In this document: positions 22,745-30,755 of the stretch, piece by piece
How the letters are laid out: the number at the start of each line of letters is the position of its first letter
Numbering within the stretch: the stretch's first letter is position 1
Assembly (NCBI RefSeq): GCF_014384795.1
Contig: NZ_JACRSR010000002.1
Coordinates: 248,001-312,000 of the forward strand
Length of the DNA: 64,000 nt
From: Gehongia tenuis
GTDB taxonomy: Bacteria > Bacillota > Clostridia > Christensenellales > NSJ-53
Direction of reading: 5' to 3'
Notes under the pieces: generated by a model
What the model was told of the DNA's origin: nothing
What the model saw: the letters and a program-made list of their open reading frames with translations, nothing else
The model's database searches: none
Position numbers and translations under genes: made by a program

Positions 22745-24007
22745 TTAAACCACCGCTTGTTCCGCCGCCATGAACTCCGCCCGGATCTCCACGACCCGTC
22801 GGAAATCGGTTTTCACCACGATAATTTTAAGGTTCTGATAGATGAAGCTATCACCCACCTCCGGAATTTTGCCCAGCTCCTGAACGACCCATCCGCTCAC
22901 CGAGCTGCATGCCTCCATCTCATCGGTGAACGGAAGATTGAGTCGCTCGCACATCTCCTCCACATCGGCGTTGCAGGAGATGTAAAGACTGCCTTGCTCC
23001 CCTTCCCGGAAGAACTCGATCACCTCGTCATGCTCATCCCAGATCTCGCCCACCAGCTCCTCGATGATATCCTCCATGGTCACAATCCCCTCGGTGCCGC
23101 CGTATTCGTCCACCACCACCGCCATGTGGGTGCTCGACTGTTGGAGATTGCGAAGGAGGGTGGAAATCTTCATGGTGGGGTTGGCGTAGACCACGTCCTT
23201 GACAGCGGAGTCGATCTGGGTCCTGTTTTCCCGCATCAGCGCATAAAAATCCTTTTCATGGATGACGCCCACAATGTTATCCACCGTGTCATCGTAAACA
23301 AGCAGACGCGAAAAGTTGTTTTCATCAAAGGTCTTTGCGATTTCCTCCATGGAATCCGCCTTGTCCACCGCCACGATATCCACTCGGGGCGTCAAAATAT
23401 CTTCCGCTTTGAGGTCGTTGAATTCAATGGCGGAGCGAATCAGCTCGCCCTCATGGGCATCGATGCCGCCCCCGCTTTCCGCTTCCTCCACAATGGTGAT
23501 GAGCTCATCCTCCGTGATGCCCTGGCTCTCCTGCCCTTTAAAAAGCTTGCTCAAAAGCTTCTTCCAGCCCCGGAACAAAAAATTGAGGGGCGCAAGAATG
23601 GTGCAGAAGAATTTGAGAAAGGGTGCGGAAAACATGGCAAACCGTTCCGGCGATTCCTTGGCCAAACTTTTGGGAGAAATTTCGCCGAAGACGAGCACCA
23701 GAACCGTCATCACCACCGTGGAGATGGTGACGCCGGGGTCCCCGAAATATTTGGTGAACAGCACGGTCGCCAGGGACGCGGAAGCGATGTTCACAATGTT
23801 ATTGCCAATGAGGATGGTGGACAGCAGCTTGTCGTAGTCCTCCAGCTGATGAAGAACCAGCCGGGCCCGTTTGTTGCCCTCCGCCGCCCCATTTTTCAGG
23901 CGGATCTTGTTCACTGTGGAGTAGGCCGTTTCCGTGGCCGAAAAATAGGCCGACATCATGATCAGGAAGGCCAATACCAGAATCATGGTTATACTGCTAC
24001 CGTCCAT
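22745..24007 (-). CDS. CNNM/CorC-HlyC-family membrane transporter with CBS domains
   Basis: A 420-residue protein: an N-terminal DUF21 (CNNM) membrane domain with about four helices (residues 1-140), two CBS domains (about 205-330; [20 protein letters not shown] and [26 protein letters not shown]) and a CorC_HlyC domain at the end. Members related to MpfA are linked to Mg2+ efflux; the older label hemolysin is historical. It starts in a TAATG overlap with the upstream AI-2E-family gene, so the two form an operon. Confidence 0.93.
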   Translation of the reverse strand: MDGSSITMILVLAFLIMMSAYFSATETAYSTVNKIRLKNGAAEGNKRARLVLHQLEDYDKLLSTILIGNNIVNIASASLATVLFTKYFGDPGVTISTVVMTVLVLVFGEISPKSLAKESPERFAMFSAPFLKFFCTILAPLNFLFRGWKKLLSKLFKGQESQGITEDELITIVEEAESGGGIDAHEGELIRSAIEFNDLKAEDILTPRVDIVAVDKADSMEEIAKTFDENNFSRLLVYDDTVDNIVGVIHEKDFYALMRENRTQIDSAVKDVVYANPTMKISTLLRNLQQSSTHMAVVVDEYGGTEGIVTMEDIIEELVGEIWDEHDEVIEFFREGEQGSLYISCNADVEEMCERLNLPFTDEMEACSSVSGWVVQELGKIPEVGDSFIYQNLKIIVVKTDFRRVVEIRAEFMAAEQAVV

Positions 24008-25137
24008 TAAGACTTGCTCACGCTTCCTTTCTTGAGATCCAATCGTTCATGCACATCCCGTCTCAGCAGCTGATAGACCACCGATGCCGCGGGCACGCCC
24101 AGGAGCATGCCCAGCACGCCGAACAGCCCGCCGCCCACAATGATTGCCACCAGTGTCCACAGGGGCGGAAGGCCAATGGAGCCGCCCACCACCTTTGGAT
24201 AGATGAGGTTGCCCTCCAGCTGCTGCAGCACGATGATAAATACCAAAAACCATACCGCTTCCATGGGGTCGATCATCAGCAGGATGAAAGCGCCGGGGAT
24301 GCAGCCAATGATGGCGCCGGCGATAGGAATAAGGCTGGTCACCGCAATGATCACGCTGATGAGAAGGGCGTAATCGAAACCGAAAATCATCATGCCAATG
24401 AAGCACAATACGCCCAAAATGACGGCCTCCGTCATCTGTCCCGAGATGAAACGGCTGAAGGTGGAACAGGTGACCCGGGCCACCCGTTTGATTCTCAAAT
24501 AGGCCTTTTCCGAGGTGTAAGCCTCCACTACGTGCATCAAGCGCCGCTTGAGAGCCGTTTTATCCATAAGCAGATACACGGAGAAGATGAGGCCAATCGC
24601 CCAGTTGAGGATTCCATGGATAAAGCTGTAGGTAAAATTGAACAGGTGGGGAAAGAGGCCGGTGACCAGGGCGGAGACATACTGGGGGATCTTCTCCAGA
24701 ACCGCCTCCACGCTTCCATTGTTCACAAAATTGAGTCGGAAGAACTCCGCCGCCTCGGCCAAAAGCCCATCCAGTTTTTGAGCATAATCGCCAAAGTTTT
24801 GATAGAGAATGCTCACGCTTTCCGACAGCTGAGGGATCAGGAACCCCACGATCACCGCCATCACGCCAAAGAAGATCAGATACACCGTGGCAATGGAGAG
24901 CACCTTGCAAGGGGCACTGCTTCTTTTCCGTTTAAAGAGCCCCGTGTAGCACCGCATAAAGAAGTTAAAGGGCCGATTGAGCACAAACGCGAGCAGCACA
25001 CCGATAAAAAGGGGCGCCAGAAGTGTCCACAGGCTTTGAACAAAACCCATGATGAGATCGATCTTGACGATGGCGGCCACCAGCAAAATGCAATAGGTAA
25101 TGAGCAGAATACAGCTGCGAAAGGTTTTCTTGTTCAT
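24007..25137 (-). CDS. AI-2E family transporter (TqsA/YdiK-like permease)
   Basis: A 376-residue membrane protein of the AI-2E exporter family: two N-terminal helices (SCILLITYCILLVAAIVKI, FIGVLLAFVLNRPFNFF), a soluble stretch, and a C-terminal bundle with LIPIAGAIIGCIPGAFILL and VVGGSIGLPPLWTLVAIIVGGGLFGVLGMLLGVPAA, the family's most conserved region. Known members export autoinducer-2 or act as Na+/H+ antiporters, so the substrate is open. GGGAGG precedes the ATG and may pair with an upstream CGCACC, and the gene lies behind a structured leader of about 180 nt. Confidence 0.9.
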   Translation of the reverse strand: MNKKTFRSCILLITYCILLVAAIVKIDLIMGFVQSLWTLLAPLFIGVLLAFVLNRPFNFFMRCYTGLFKRKRSSAPCKVLSIATVYLIFFGVMAVIVGFLIPQLSESVSILYQNFGDYAQKLDGLLAEAAEFFRLNFVNNGSVEAVLEKIPQYVSALVTGLFPHLFNFTYSFIHGILNWAIGLIFSVYLLMDKTALKRRLMHVVEAYTSEKAYLRIKRVARVTCSTFSRFISGQMTEAVILGVLCFIGMMIFGFDYALLISVIIAVTSLIPIAGAIIGCIPGAFILLMIDPMEAVWFLVFIIVLQQLEGNLIYPKVVGGSIGLPPLWTLVAIIVGGGLFGVLGMLLGVPAASVVYQLLRRDVHERLDLKKGSVSKS

Positions 25138-25191
25138 CGCGCACCTCCCTGCCTATTGGACAGATAAAAGGTGCGGAAACCCTTCATTGGA

Positions 25192-25239
25192 CAATAAAAA
25201 ACACATGAAACAAACGGACAGGAAACGTCCGGCTTCATG
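25192..25239 (-). terminator. terminator-like hairpin in the AI-2E gene leader
   Basis: Minus strand CATGAA...CGGAC...GTCCG...TTTCATG form a two-part stem followed by TGTTTTTTATTG. It could end the nrdD-nrdG-GNAT transcript or act as the expression platform of the leader starting near 25320. Confidence 0.7.
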
Positions 25240-25244
25240 CGTTC

Positions 25245-25320
25245 GTATGAAATTGCTATCTTACATCGATCAGGTAGGGGAGAATCGTCCACCATTGACA
25301 TCCTTTCCTAGGTCATACAT
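25245..25320 (-). ncRNA. possible structured leader RNA (unassigned)
   Basis: A promoter (25327-25355) predicts an RNA starting near 25320. Its first bases GTATGA (25313-25318) can pair with TCATAC at 25245-25250, enclosing about 60 nt with further short helices (GTC/GAC; GGTGG with CTACC). A terminator hairpin follows at once. This aptamer-terminator layout resembles a riboswitch, but I could not match it to a class I know. Confidence 0.4.
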
Positions 25321-25326
25321 TCTATA

Positions 25327-25355
25327 ACTATAGCATCAATCCGTCTCACCGTCAA
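25327..25355 (-). promoter_or_regulatory. promoter inside the 3' end of the GNAT gene
   Basis: Minus strand TTGACG (25350-25355) and TATAGT (25327-25332) with a 17-bp spacer; the -35 box lies in the last codons of the GNAT gene and drives the AI-2E/CNNM leader. Confidence 0.6.
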
Positions 25356-25866
25356 CACACAGCCGGTAGGAGGGATGCATGCGTCCCGTGGGCGGATACC
25401 ATTCATCCCCCACCGGTTTAAAACCCAGCTTCCTCAGCACATGCCCGGATCTCTCATTATCGGGATGATGTCCGGCAAAGAGCTCCTTCGCACCCAGATT
25501 CATGAAGGCATGGGCGATCACCGCCCGGGCCGCCTCGGTGGCATACCCCTTGCCCCACTGCTCCTCAAGGATGTGAAAGCCAAGCTCATAGATATTTTGT
25601 TCAAAATCCCGGGGTCTCAAACCGCAGCAGCCCAGGAACTCCCCTGCCGGGCTGAAAATTGGCCAGTACTGAACGCCATAGCGGAGGTATCCGTCCATCT
25701 CCGCCTTCAGACGGCCACGGATCTCTTCCTGGGTAAAGCGTCCCGATGCGCACAGGTAGCGGGTGACCTCCTCTTCCCCCCAGAGTCTTTGAGCAAGCGG
25801 CTCGTCAGCAGCGCTCCAGCGTCCAAATCCCACCCTTTCAGAGCGCATCCAAAAATTCATGCTCAT
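25336..25866 (-). CDS. GNAT acetyltransferase, RimJ/RimL-like
   Basis: A 176-residue acetyltransferase. The core is intact: IYELGFHILEEQWGKGYATEA (motif A, acetyl-CoA pyrophosphate loop QWGKGYA) and AGHHPDNERSGHVLRKLGF (motif B, with the usual N..S...L.KLGF). The acceptor could be a protein N-terminus or small amine. Its ATG overlaps the nrdG stop by 4 bases, so it belongs to the nrdD-nrdG operon. Confidence 0.9.
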   Translation of the reverse strand: MSMNFWMRSERVGFGRWSAADEPLAQRLWGEEEVTRYLCASGRFTQEEIRGRLKAEMDGYLRYGVQYWPIFSPAGEFLGCCGLRPRDFEQNIYELGFHILEEQWGKGYATEAARAVIAHAFMNLGAKELFAGHHPDNERSGHVLRKLGFKPVGDEWYPPTGRMHPSYRLCVDGETD

Positions 25867-26552
25867 TCCATAGCCTCCACATTGGGCTGCAGCTGCGAGA
25901 CGGCTTCTGCCATGGCCCTGATCTCCAGCGGCGAATGGGGCCGGGCCTCGATACGAAAGCGGTCCTCCGAGCGGTAGTTCTCGGGAATCCGATAGGGCTT
26001 GAGCACAAAACGGGGCAGCGGCGGCAGCCCCTCCGCCATCTCCTTCAGGTCCGCCAGCGTCAACTGGGGAATCACCGTGGTACGCATCTCAAAAGGCACT
26101 CCGCGCTCCAGCAAAAGCAGTGCCGTCTCCTTTACCTTTTCGGGATCGGCATGGACACCGCAGATTTCCTGATACCGCCGCCAGGGCGCCTTGTAGTCCA
26201 CTGCCACATAGTCCAGCTTTCCTTTTGCAGCCAGCCGGCCCACCAGTTCCGGCCGGGACCCGTTGGTATCCAGTTTCACCTTGTAACCCAGGTCCCTTAT
26301 ACGATCCACAAAATCCGAGAGTCCCGCCTCACAGGTCGGTTCGCCGCCGCTGATCACCACGCCGTCCAGCATGCCCGCCCGTTTCCTCAGAAAGGTCATC
26401 ACTTCCGCTTCATCCAAAAGCGGAGGCTGCGTAAGCAGCCCCCGATTATGGCAATAAAAACAGTCGTAATTGCAGCCGGGCACGAAAACCACCGCGGCAA
26501 GCTCTCCCGGATAATCGATGGTGGACGTCTTGACCAGTCCGGCTATCCTCAC
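25863..26552 (-). CDS. nrdG: anaerobic ribonucleotide reductase activating protein (radical SAM, NrdG2 type)
   Basis: A 229-residue radical-SAM enzyme that installs the glycyl radical on NrdD. The start (MRIAGLVKTSTIDYPG) and the cluster motif CNYDCFYCH (CxxxCxxC, about residues 27-35) are typical of the longer NrdG2 activases found in Clostridia, rather than of the 155-residue E. coli form. GGEPT (about 70-74) contacts SAM. It overlaps nrdD by 4 bases, giving tight coupling of enzyme and activase. Confidence 0.93.
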   Translation of the reverse strand: MRIAGLVKTSTIDYPGELAAVVFVPGCNYDCFYCHNRGLLTQPPLLDEAEVMTFLRKRAGMLDGVVISGGEPTCEAGLSDFVDRIRDLGYKVKLDTNGSRPELVGRLAAKGKLDYVAVDYKAPWRRYQEICGVHADPEKVKETALLLLERGVPFEMRTTVIPQLTLADLKEMAEGLPPLPRFVLKPYRIPENYRSEDRFRIEARPHSPLEIRAMAEAVSQLQPNVEAME

Positions 26553-28648
26553 CCCAGTTGTTCCTCCTTGATCCTATACTTGATCCGCTGGGCATATTCC
26601 TCTTTCTTGCCCTTATGATAATTCTGCACCGGCCGGAGGTAACCCACTACCCGGCTCCACACTTCGGCATCCCTGCCGCAGGTGGGGCAGTTGAAATGCT
26701 CGCCGGCGATATAGCCATGCTCGGGGCAGATGGAGAAGGTGGGGGTGAGGGATACGTAGGGCAGCTTGTAATTGGTAAAGATCTTCTGCAGAAGCTTTTT
26801 GGCCACTTCGATGTCCCCGATGCGTTCTCCCATGTACAGATGAAGCACCGTTCCGCCGGTGTACAGGCTTTGCAGCTCGTCCTGAAGATCCAGCGTTTCA
26901 AAGATGTCGTCGGTGAAACCCACCGGCAGCTGGCTGGAATTGGTATAGTACTTCACCTTGTCGCCAGCGGCGATGATGTCAGGATAACGCTCCTGATCCA
27001 GCTTGGCCAGGCTGTAGCTGGTACCCTCGGCGGGCGTGGCCTCAAGGTTGTAGAAATGGCCCGTCTCCTCCTGAATGGTCTTGAGAAGATCCCGCATGTA
27101 CTGCAGTGTGCGGATGGCAAAGGCCTGACCCTCCTCGGTGGTAAGATCCTTTTCCTCGCCCAGGAAGTTCTGGCAGGCCTCGTTCATGCCCACGATGCCA
27201 ATCGTGTTGAAGTGGTTGTACCAATACTGGCCGGTTCTCGCCTTCACGTCGCGGAGATAATGGGCGGAATAGGGATACATTCCTCTGCCCGTCTGCTCCT
27301 CAATGGTCTTGCGCTTGATCTCCAGGCTGTTCTTCGCAATCATGACCAGCCGCCACAGCCGGGCGCGGAATTCCGACTCACTCTTTGAAAGATAGCCGAT
27401 CCTGGGCAGATTGATGGTCACAACGCCGATGGAGCCGGTCATGGGGTTGGACCCGAACAGGCCTCCGCCCCGCTTGCGAAGCTCCGTGGTATCCAGTCTG
27501 AGGCGGCAACACATGGACACCGCATCCTCCGGCGAAAGATCGGAATTCACATAGTTGGAGAAATAGGGAATGCCATACTTGCAGGTGATCTCCATAAAGC
27601 GGTCCACCACCGGGCTGTTCCAGGCAAATTCGTTCGTCACGTTGATGGTGGGAATGGGGAAGGTGAACACCCGGCCTTTGGAATCGCCCTCCAGCATCAC
27701 GTCGCAGAAGGCCTGATTGAACAGATCCATCTCCGCTTGGAACTCCTTATAGGTCTCCTCCTTGTATTGACCTCCCACGATTACCGGCTGATCGGCCAAG
27801 GTTTTGGGCACCACGATATCGAAGGTGAGGTTGGAGAAGGGGCACTGAAAACCCACACGGGTGGGCACGTTAATGTTAAAAACGAACTCCTGCAGCGCCT
27901 GCTTCACCGCATCATAGGTCATGTTGTCATAGCGGATGAAGGGTGCACAGTAGGTATCAAAGGAAGACCAAGCCTGCGCACCGGCGGTCTCCCCCTGGGT
28001 GGTGAAAGTGGAATTGACAATCTGGCCCAGAAAGGAACGAAGGTGCTTGGCCGGGCTGGATTCCACCTTGCCAGGCACGCCGCCGAACCCATCCGTCAGG
28101 ATCTGTCTTAAATCCCAGCCGGCACAGTAGGGACCAAAGAAGCCCAAATCGTGCATATGCATATCGCCGGACACATGGGCTTCCCGGACCTCATCGGGAT
28201 AAACCTCGTGGAGCCAGTACTGCTTGGTGAAGGTTTCCCGAACATAGTTGTTCATGCCGTTGATGGAACGCTGGGTATTGGCGTTCTCGTTGATCTTCCA
28301 GTCCTTGTCCCCAAGATAGTTGGAGAACATATCGATGGTCGCTCCGATAAGAGCATTGGATTCCCGTGCGGAGCGGCGCTTTTCCCGGTAAAGAATATAG
28401 GCCTTCGCCGTCTTGGCGTGCCCATTCTCGATGAGAACCTTCTCCACGATATCCTGAACGCCCTCCACATCGGCGATGCCATCCTTGTATTTTAGCGTGG
28501 CCACATCCACCGCTTCATTTGCCAGCTGTTCCGACCGGTCCCAGTCATGGCCCCCCACGGCGCTGGCCGCTTTGAAGATCGCCCACGCAATCTTTTCCTT
28601 TTGAAAGGGAACCTCAGAGCCGTCTCTTTTGCGAATTGTCTTTAACAT
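26549..28648 (-). CDS. nrdD: anaerobic (class III) ribonucleoside-triphosphate reductase
   Basis: Reduces ribonucleotides to deoxyribonucleotides without oxygen, using a glycyl radical. 699 residues. An ATP-cone regulatory domain occupies residues 1-90 (KTIRKRDGSEVPFQKEKIAWAI). Near the C-terminus are the zinc-site cysteines (CPEHG and CPTCG) and the radical segment RVVGYLRP, with the radical on its Gly. Start ATG 28648 follows GGAGG and matches the family N-terminus; a TTG at 28699 in frame lies inside the riboswitch terminator loop and is not a start. A cobalamin riboswitch controls the transcript. Confidence 0.96.
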   Translation of the reverse strand: MLKTIRKRDGSEVPFQKEKIAWAIFKAASAVGGHDWDRSEQLANEAVDVATLKYKDGIADVEGVQDIVEKVLIENGHAKTAKAYILYREKRRSARESNALIGATIDMFSNYLGDKDWKINENANTQRSINGMNNYVRETFTKQYWLHEVYPDEVREAHVSGDMHMHDLGFFGPYCAGWDLRQILTDGFGGVPGKVESSPAKHLRSFLGQIVNSTFTTQGETAGAQAWSSFDTYCAPFIRYDNMTYDAVKQALQEFVFNINVPTRVGFQCPFSNLTFDIVVPKTLADQPVIVGGQYKEETYKEFQAEMDLFNQAFCDVMLEGDSKGRVFTFPIPTINVTNEFAWNSPVVDRFMEITCKYGIPYFSNYVNSDLSPEDAVSMCCRLRLDTTELRKRGGGLFGSNPMTGSIGVVTINLPRIGYLSKSESEFRARLWRLVMIAKNSLEIKRKTIEEQTGRGMYPYSAHYLRDVKARTGQYWYNHFNTIGIVGMNEACQNFLGEEKDLTTEEGQAFAIRTLQYMRDLLKTIQEETGHFYNLEATPAEGTSYSLAKLDQERYPDIIAAGDKVKYYTNSSQLPVGFTDDIFETLDLQDELQSLYTGGTVLHLYMGERIGDIEVAKKLLQKIFTNYKLPYVSLTPTFSICPEHGYIAGEHFNCPTCGRDAEVWSRVVGYLRPVQNYHKGKKEEYAQRIKYRIKEEQLG

Positions 28649-28685
28649 CCTTTTCTTTTGCCTCCTTTTTTCCGGGACTGGCATA

Positions 28686-28711
28686 CAAAATGCACCCAAA
28701 AGAGGGGTGCA
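28686..28711 (-). terminator. terminator of the cobalamin riboswitch
   Basis: TGCACCC (28691-28697) and GGGTGCA (28705-28711) form a stem followed on the minus strand by TTTTGT, just downstream of the B12 aptamer and before nrdD. This is the likely expression platform. Confidence 0.8.
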
Positions 28712-28753
28712 CTCACGTCGCCCGCTCCATGCTATACACCGTAGCCGCGTGCT

Positions 28754-28918
28754 GTTCTTGCGCGAGCAGGTCTTCTGGCTCGAACCTCACCGCCTTGGCA
28801 AGCCTTCCCGATTTCTCAGTGGCGCCCATGCCAAAGCTCCGTTCTCACAGCGGCGGGACCGCACGGGATTTTCACCCGTTTCCCTTTTCAGCCATCCTAG
28901 GATGGCGCTGGCGCAAAC
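28754..28918 (-). ncRNA. cobalamin (B12) riboswitch
   Basis: On the minus strand the aptamer shows GGGAAACGGGTGAAAATCCC, CGGTCCCGCCGCTGTGA, GCCACTG, GGAAGGC, and the B12 box GAGCCAGAAGACCTGC (28766-28781). GTTTGCGC (28911-28918) pairs with GCGCAAGAAC (28754-28763) as the closing helix. It lies between a good promoter and a terminator, upstream of nrdD-nrdG. Confidence 0.95.
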
Positions 28919-28957
28919 ACTATATGTTGTGGTCCGTTCCCCGAACCTTGCATAGAT

Positions 28958-28986
28958 ATGGTATCATCGCCCTTCATCTTTGTCAA
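28958..28986 (-). promoter_or_regulatory. promoter of the B12 riboswitch-nrdD transcript
   Basis: Minus strand TTGACA (28981-28986) and TACCAT (28958-28963) with a 17-bp spacer; predicted start about 30 bases before the aptamer. Confidence 0.75.
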
Positions 28987-29010
28987 TATGGATTTTTAAT
29001 TTTTTAGCCG

Positions 29011-29039
29011 TTGACAAGCCCCTGGGGAAAGACTACAAT
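29011..29039 (+). promoter_or_regulatory. promoter of the DUF134-mrp operon
   Basis: TTGACA (29011-29016) and TACAAT (29034-29039) with a 17-bp spacer, diverging from the nrdD promoter 25 bp away. Confidence 0.85.
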
Positions 29040-29042
29040 CGA

Positions 29043-29060
29043 TTTGTGCACATGCACAAA
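29043..29060 (+). promoter_or_regulatory. 18-bp palindromic operator candidate
   Basis: TTTGTGCACATGCACAAA is a palindrome with 8-bp perfect arms around CA, centred at about +5 of the predicted start. The first gene of the operon encodes a helix-turn-helix DUF134 protein, which is the obvious candidate to bind it. Confidence 0.65.
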
Positions 29061-29086
29061 ATAAAATGGCGGAGAAATGAAATGCT

Positions 29087-29446
29087 ATGCCCAGGGAACC
29101 CAAGTTAAGAAGAATCGCATCCCTTCCGGCCTGCAAGGATTTTTCGCCGGACCGGCCTTCGGGCCAGATGGTTCTTCGGATGGATGAGCTGGAGGCGCTT
29201 AGGCTCAGCGACCTTGAGTCGCTGGATCAAAGGACGGCGTCGGAGCAAATGGAGGTTTCCCGCGGCACCTACCAGAGAATTCTGGGCAGTGCCCGCAGGA
29301 AGGTTGCCGAAGCTCTGGTGGAGGGAAAATCCATCAGAATCGGCGGCGGGAACTGTTATCTGCCCGGCGAATGCACCTGTGTCCATGCGGACCATCGGAA
29401 GTGTCCCCATCCAGGGAGATGCGAAGAGTGTAAATTAAGGAGGTAA
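29087..29446 (+). CDS. DUF134 (UPF0251) helix-turn-helix protein with C-terminal cysteines
   Basis: A 119-residue protein of the DUF134 family. Residues 30-90 form a sigma-70 region-4-like helix-turn-helix (MDELEALRLSDLESLDQRTASEQMEVSRGTYQRIL). The C-terminus is cysteine-rich (CYLPGECTCVHADHRKCPHPGRCEECK, seven Cys in two clusters), suggesting a metal or Fe-S/thiol sensing site. It is first in an operon with Mrp and thiol enzymes and probably autoregulates through the palindrome upstream; that is inference. Confidence 0.9.
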   Translation: MPREPKLRRIASLPACKDFSPDRPSGQMVLRMDELEALRLSDLESLDQRTASEQMEVSRGTYQRILGSARRKVAEALVEGKSIRIGGGNCYLPGECTCVHADHRKCPHPGRCEECKLRR

Positions 29447-29450
29447 ACTT

Positions 29451-30278
29451 ATGAGCGAAAACTGTAACGGGAACTGCAGCAGCTGCAGCCAAAACTGCGA
29501 TCAGCGGGAAATCCCCAAGGAAAGCACCAATGCGTTCAGCCATGTGAAGCATACCATCGCCGTGGTGAGCGGCAAGGGCGGCGTGGGCAAATCGCTGGTC
29601 ACGTCCATGCTGGCGGTGCTGTCCCGGCGCAAGGGCTACAATGTAGGTATTTTGGACGCCGACATCACCGGGCCTTCCATCCCCAAGATTTTTGGGGTTC
29701 ACGGTCAGGCCACCGGCTCCGATCTCGGCATCAATCCGGGACGCACGGCCAATGATATTGAGCTTATGTCCGTCAATCTTCTCCTGGACCAGGAGGAAAG
29801 TCCGGTGGTGTGGCGCGGTCCGGTCATCGCCGGCGCGGTCAAGCAGTTCTGGACCGACGTGCTGTGGGGGGATATCGACTATATGTTCATCGATATGCCG
29901 CCGGGAACCGGTGACGTACCGCTGACGGTATTCCAGTCCATTCCGGTGGACGGCATTATCATTGTCACCTCTCCCCAGGATCTGGTGTCCATGATCGTCA
30001 AAAAGGCCTACAACATGGCGAAGCTTATGGAGATCCCCGTATTGGGCATCGTGGAAAACATGAGTTATGTGGTCTGTCCCGACTGCGGCAAGAAAATTGA
30101 GCTGTACGGCAAGAGTCAGACCGCCAAGATCGCCTCGGAGCTGGGGCTTCCCCTGCTTGGTCAGATCCCCATCGATCCCGCTCTGGCGGAGCTTTGCGAT
30201 GCCGGTGAATTCGAAAAGATGAACAGCCACGATCTGGATGCCGCCATGGCGGATATTGAGGGCAAACTGCCCGCATAA
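29451..30278 (+). CDS. mrp: Mrp/NBP35-family iron-sulfur cluster carrier ATPase
   Basis: A 275-residue ParA/MinD-like ATPase that carries [4Fe-4S] clusters to apoproteins. The deviant Walker A SGKGGVGKS lies near residue 42 and the CPDC pair (about 209-212) binds the cluster between monomers. The N-terminus has four cysteines (5, 9, 12, 16) in a CxxxCxxCxxxC run, as in Nbp35-type members. It begins 4 bases after the DUF134 gene and its stop abuts the next gene region, so it is operonic. Confidence 0.94.
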   Translation: MSENCNGNCSSCSQNCDQREIPKESTNAFSHVKHTIAVVSGKGGVGKSLVTSMLAVLSRRKGYNVGILDADITGPSIPKIFGVHGQATGSDLGINPGRTANDIELMSVNLLLDQEESPVVWRGPVIAGAVKQFWTDVLWGDIDYMFIDMPPGTGDVPLTVFQSIPVDGIIIVTSPQDLVSMIVKKAYNMAKLMEIPVLGIVENMSYVVCPDCGKKIELYGKSQTAKIASELGLPLLGQIPIDPALAELCDAGEFEKMNSHDLDAAMADIEGKLPA

Positions 30279-30295
30279 TGAGGAGGAGTGAGGTC

Positions 30296-30745
30296 ATGAC
30301 CCCATCGGAAAGAGCCGTAAATAATTTTTATTCGGGTATGAACTGCGCCCAATCGGTTTTCACCGCCTTTGCAGTGGATCAGGGCATCAGTGAGGCGGAC
30401 GCTCTGCGCATCTCCGCGGCCATGGGCGGCGGTATGGGCGGGCTCCGTGAGAAATGCGGCGCCGTCACCGGCATGTTCATGGCGGCAAGCCTTCTTTGGG
30501 GCAACTACGACCCCACCGACAGTGCGGCCAAGAAGGCCTTTTACGCCAAAATCGCCCGCTTGAATTACGCCTTTGAGGATCAGTTCGATACCACCATCTG
30601 CAGAGAGCTTCTGGAAAAGGCGGACTGTGAGGCGAAGGCCCAGCCTTCCGAGCGCACGGATGCTTATTACAAAAAGCGGCCCTGTGCCAAATTTGTGGAA
30701 GGTGCGGCAAAGATTTTGGAAAAGGCTCTCGAGGACAAAATTTAA
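30296..30745 (+). CDS. C_GCAxxG_C_C family protein
   Basis: A 149-residue cysteine-containing helical protein of the C_GCAxxG_C_C family: Cys in MNCAQSV, KCGAVTG, TICRELL, ADCEAK and PCAKFV. The spacing suggests a metal or redox centre; the biochemical role of the family is unknown. ATG 30296 has AGGAGG upstream; an ATG at 30278 overlapping the Mrp stop has none. It lies between Mrp and a CoA-disulfide reductase, supporting a thiol or Fe-S role. Confidence 0.9.
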   Translation: MTPSERAVNNFYSGMNCAQSVFTAFAVDQGISEADALRISAAMGGGMGGLREKCGAVTGMFMAASLLWGNYDPTDSAAKKAFYAKIARLNYAFEDQFDTTICRELLEKADCEAKAQPSERTDAYYKKRPCAKFVEGAAKILEKALEDKI

Positions 30746-30755
30746 GGAGGCATCC

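Noticed and set aside
25265..25290. AGGGGAG on the plus strand as a yybP-ykoY manganese riboswitch
   Set aside because: The motif is on the strand opposite to the controlled genes and the second conserved loop is absent.
28649..28699. An upstream TTG start for nrdD
   Set aside because: It lies in the loop of the riboswitch terminator, has no Shine-Dalgarno, and adds residues unlike the ATP-cone N-terminus.
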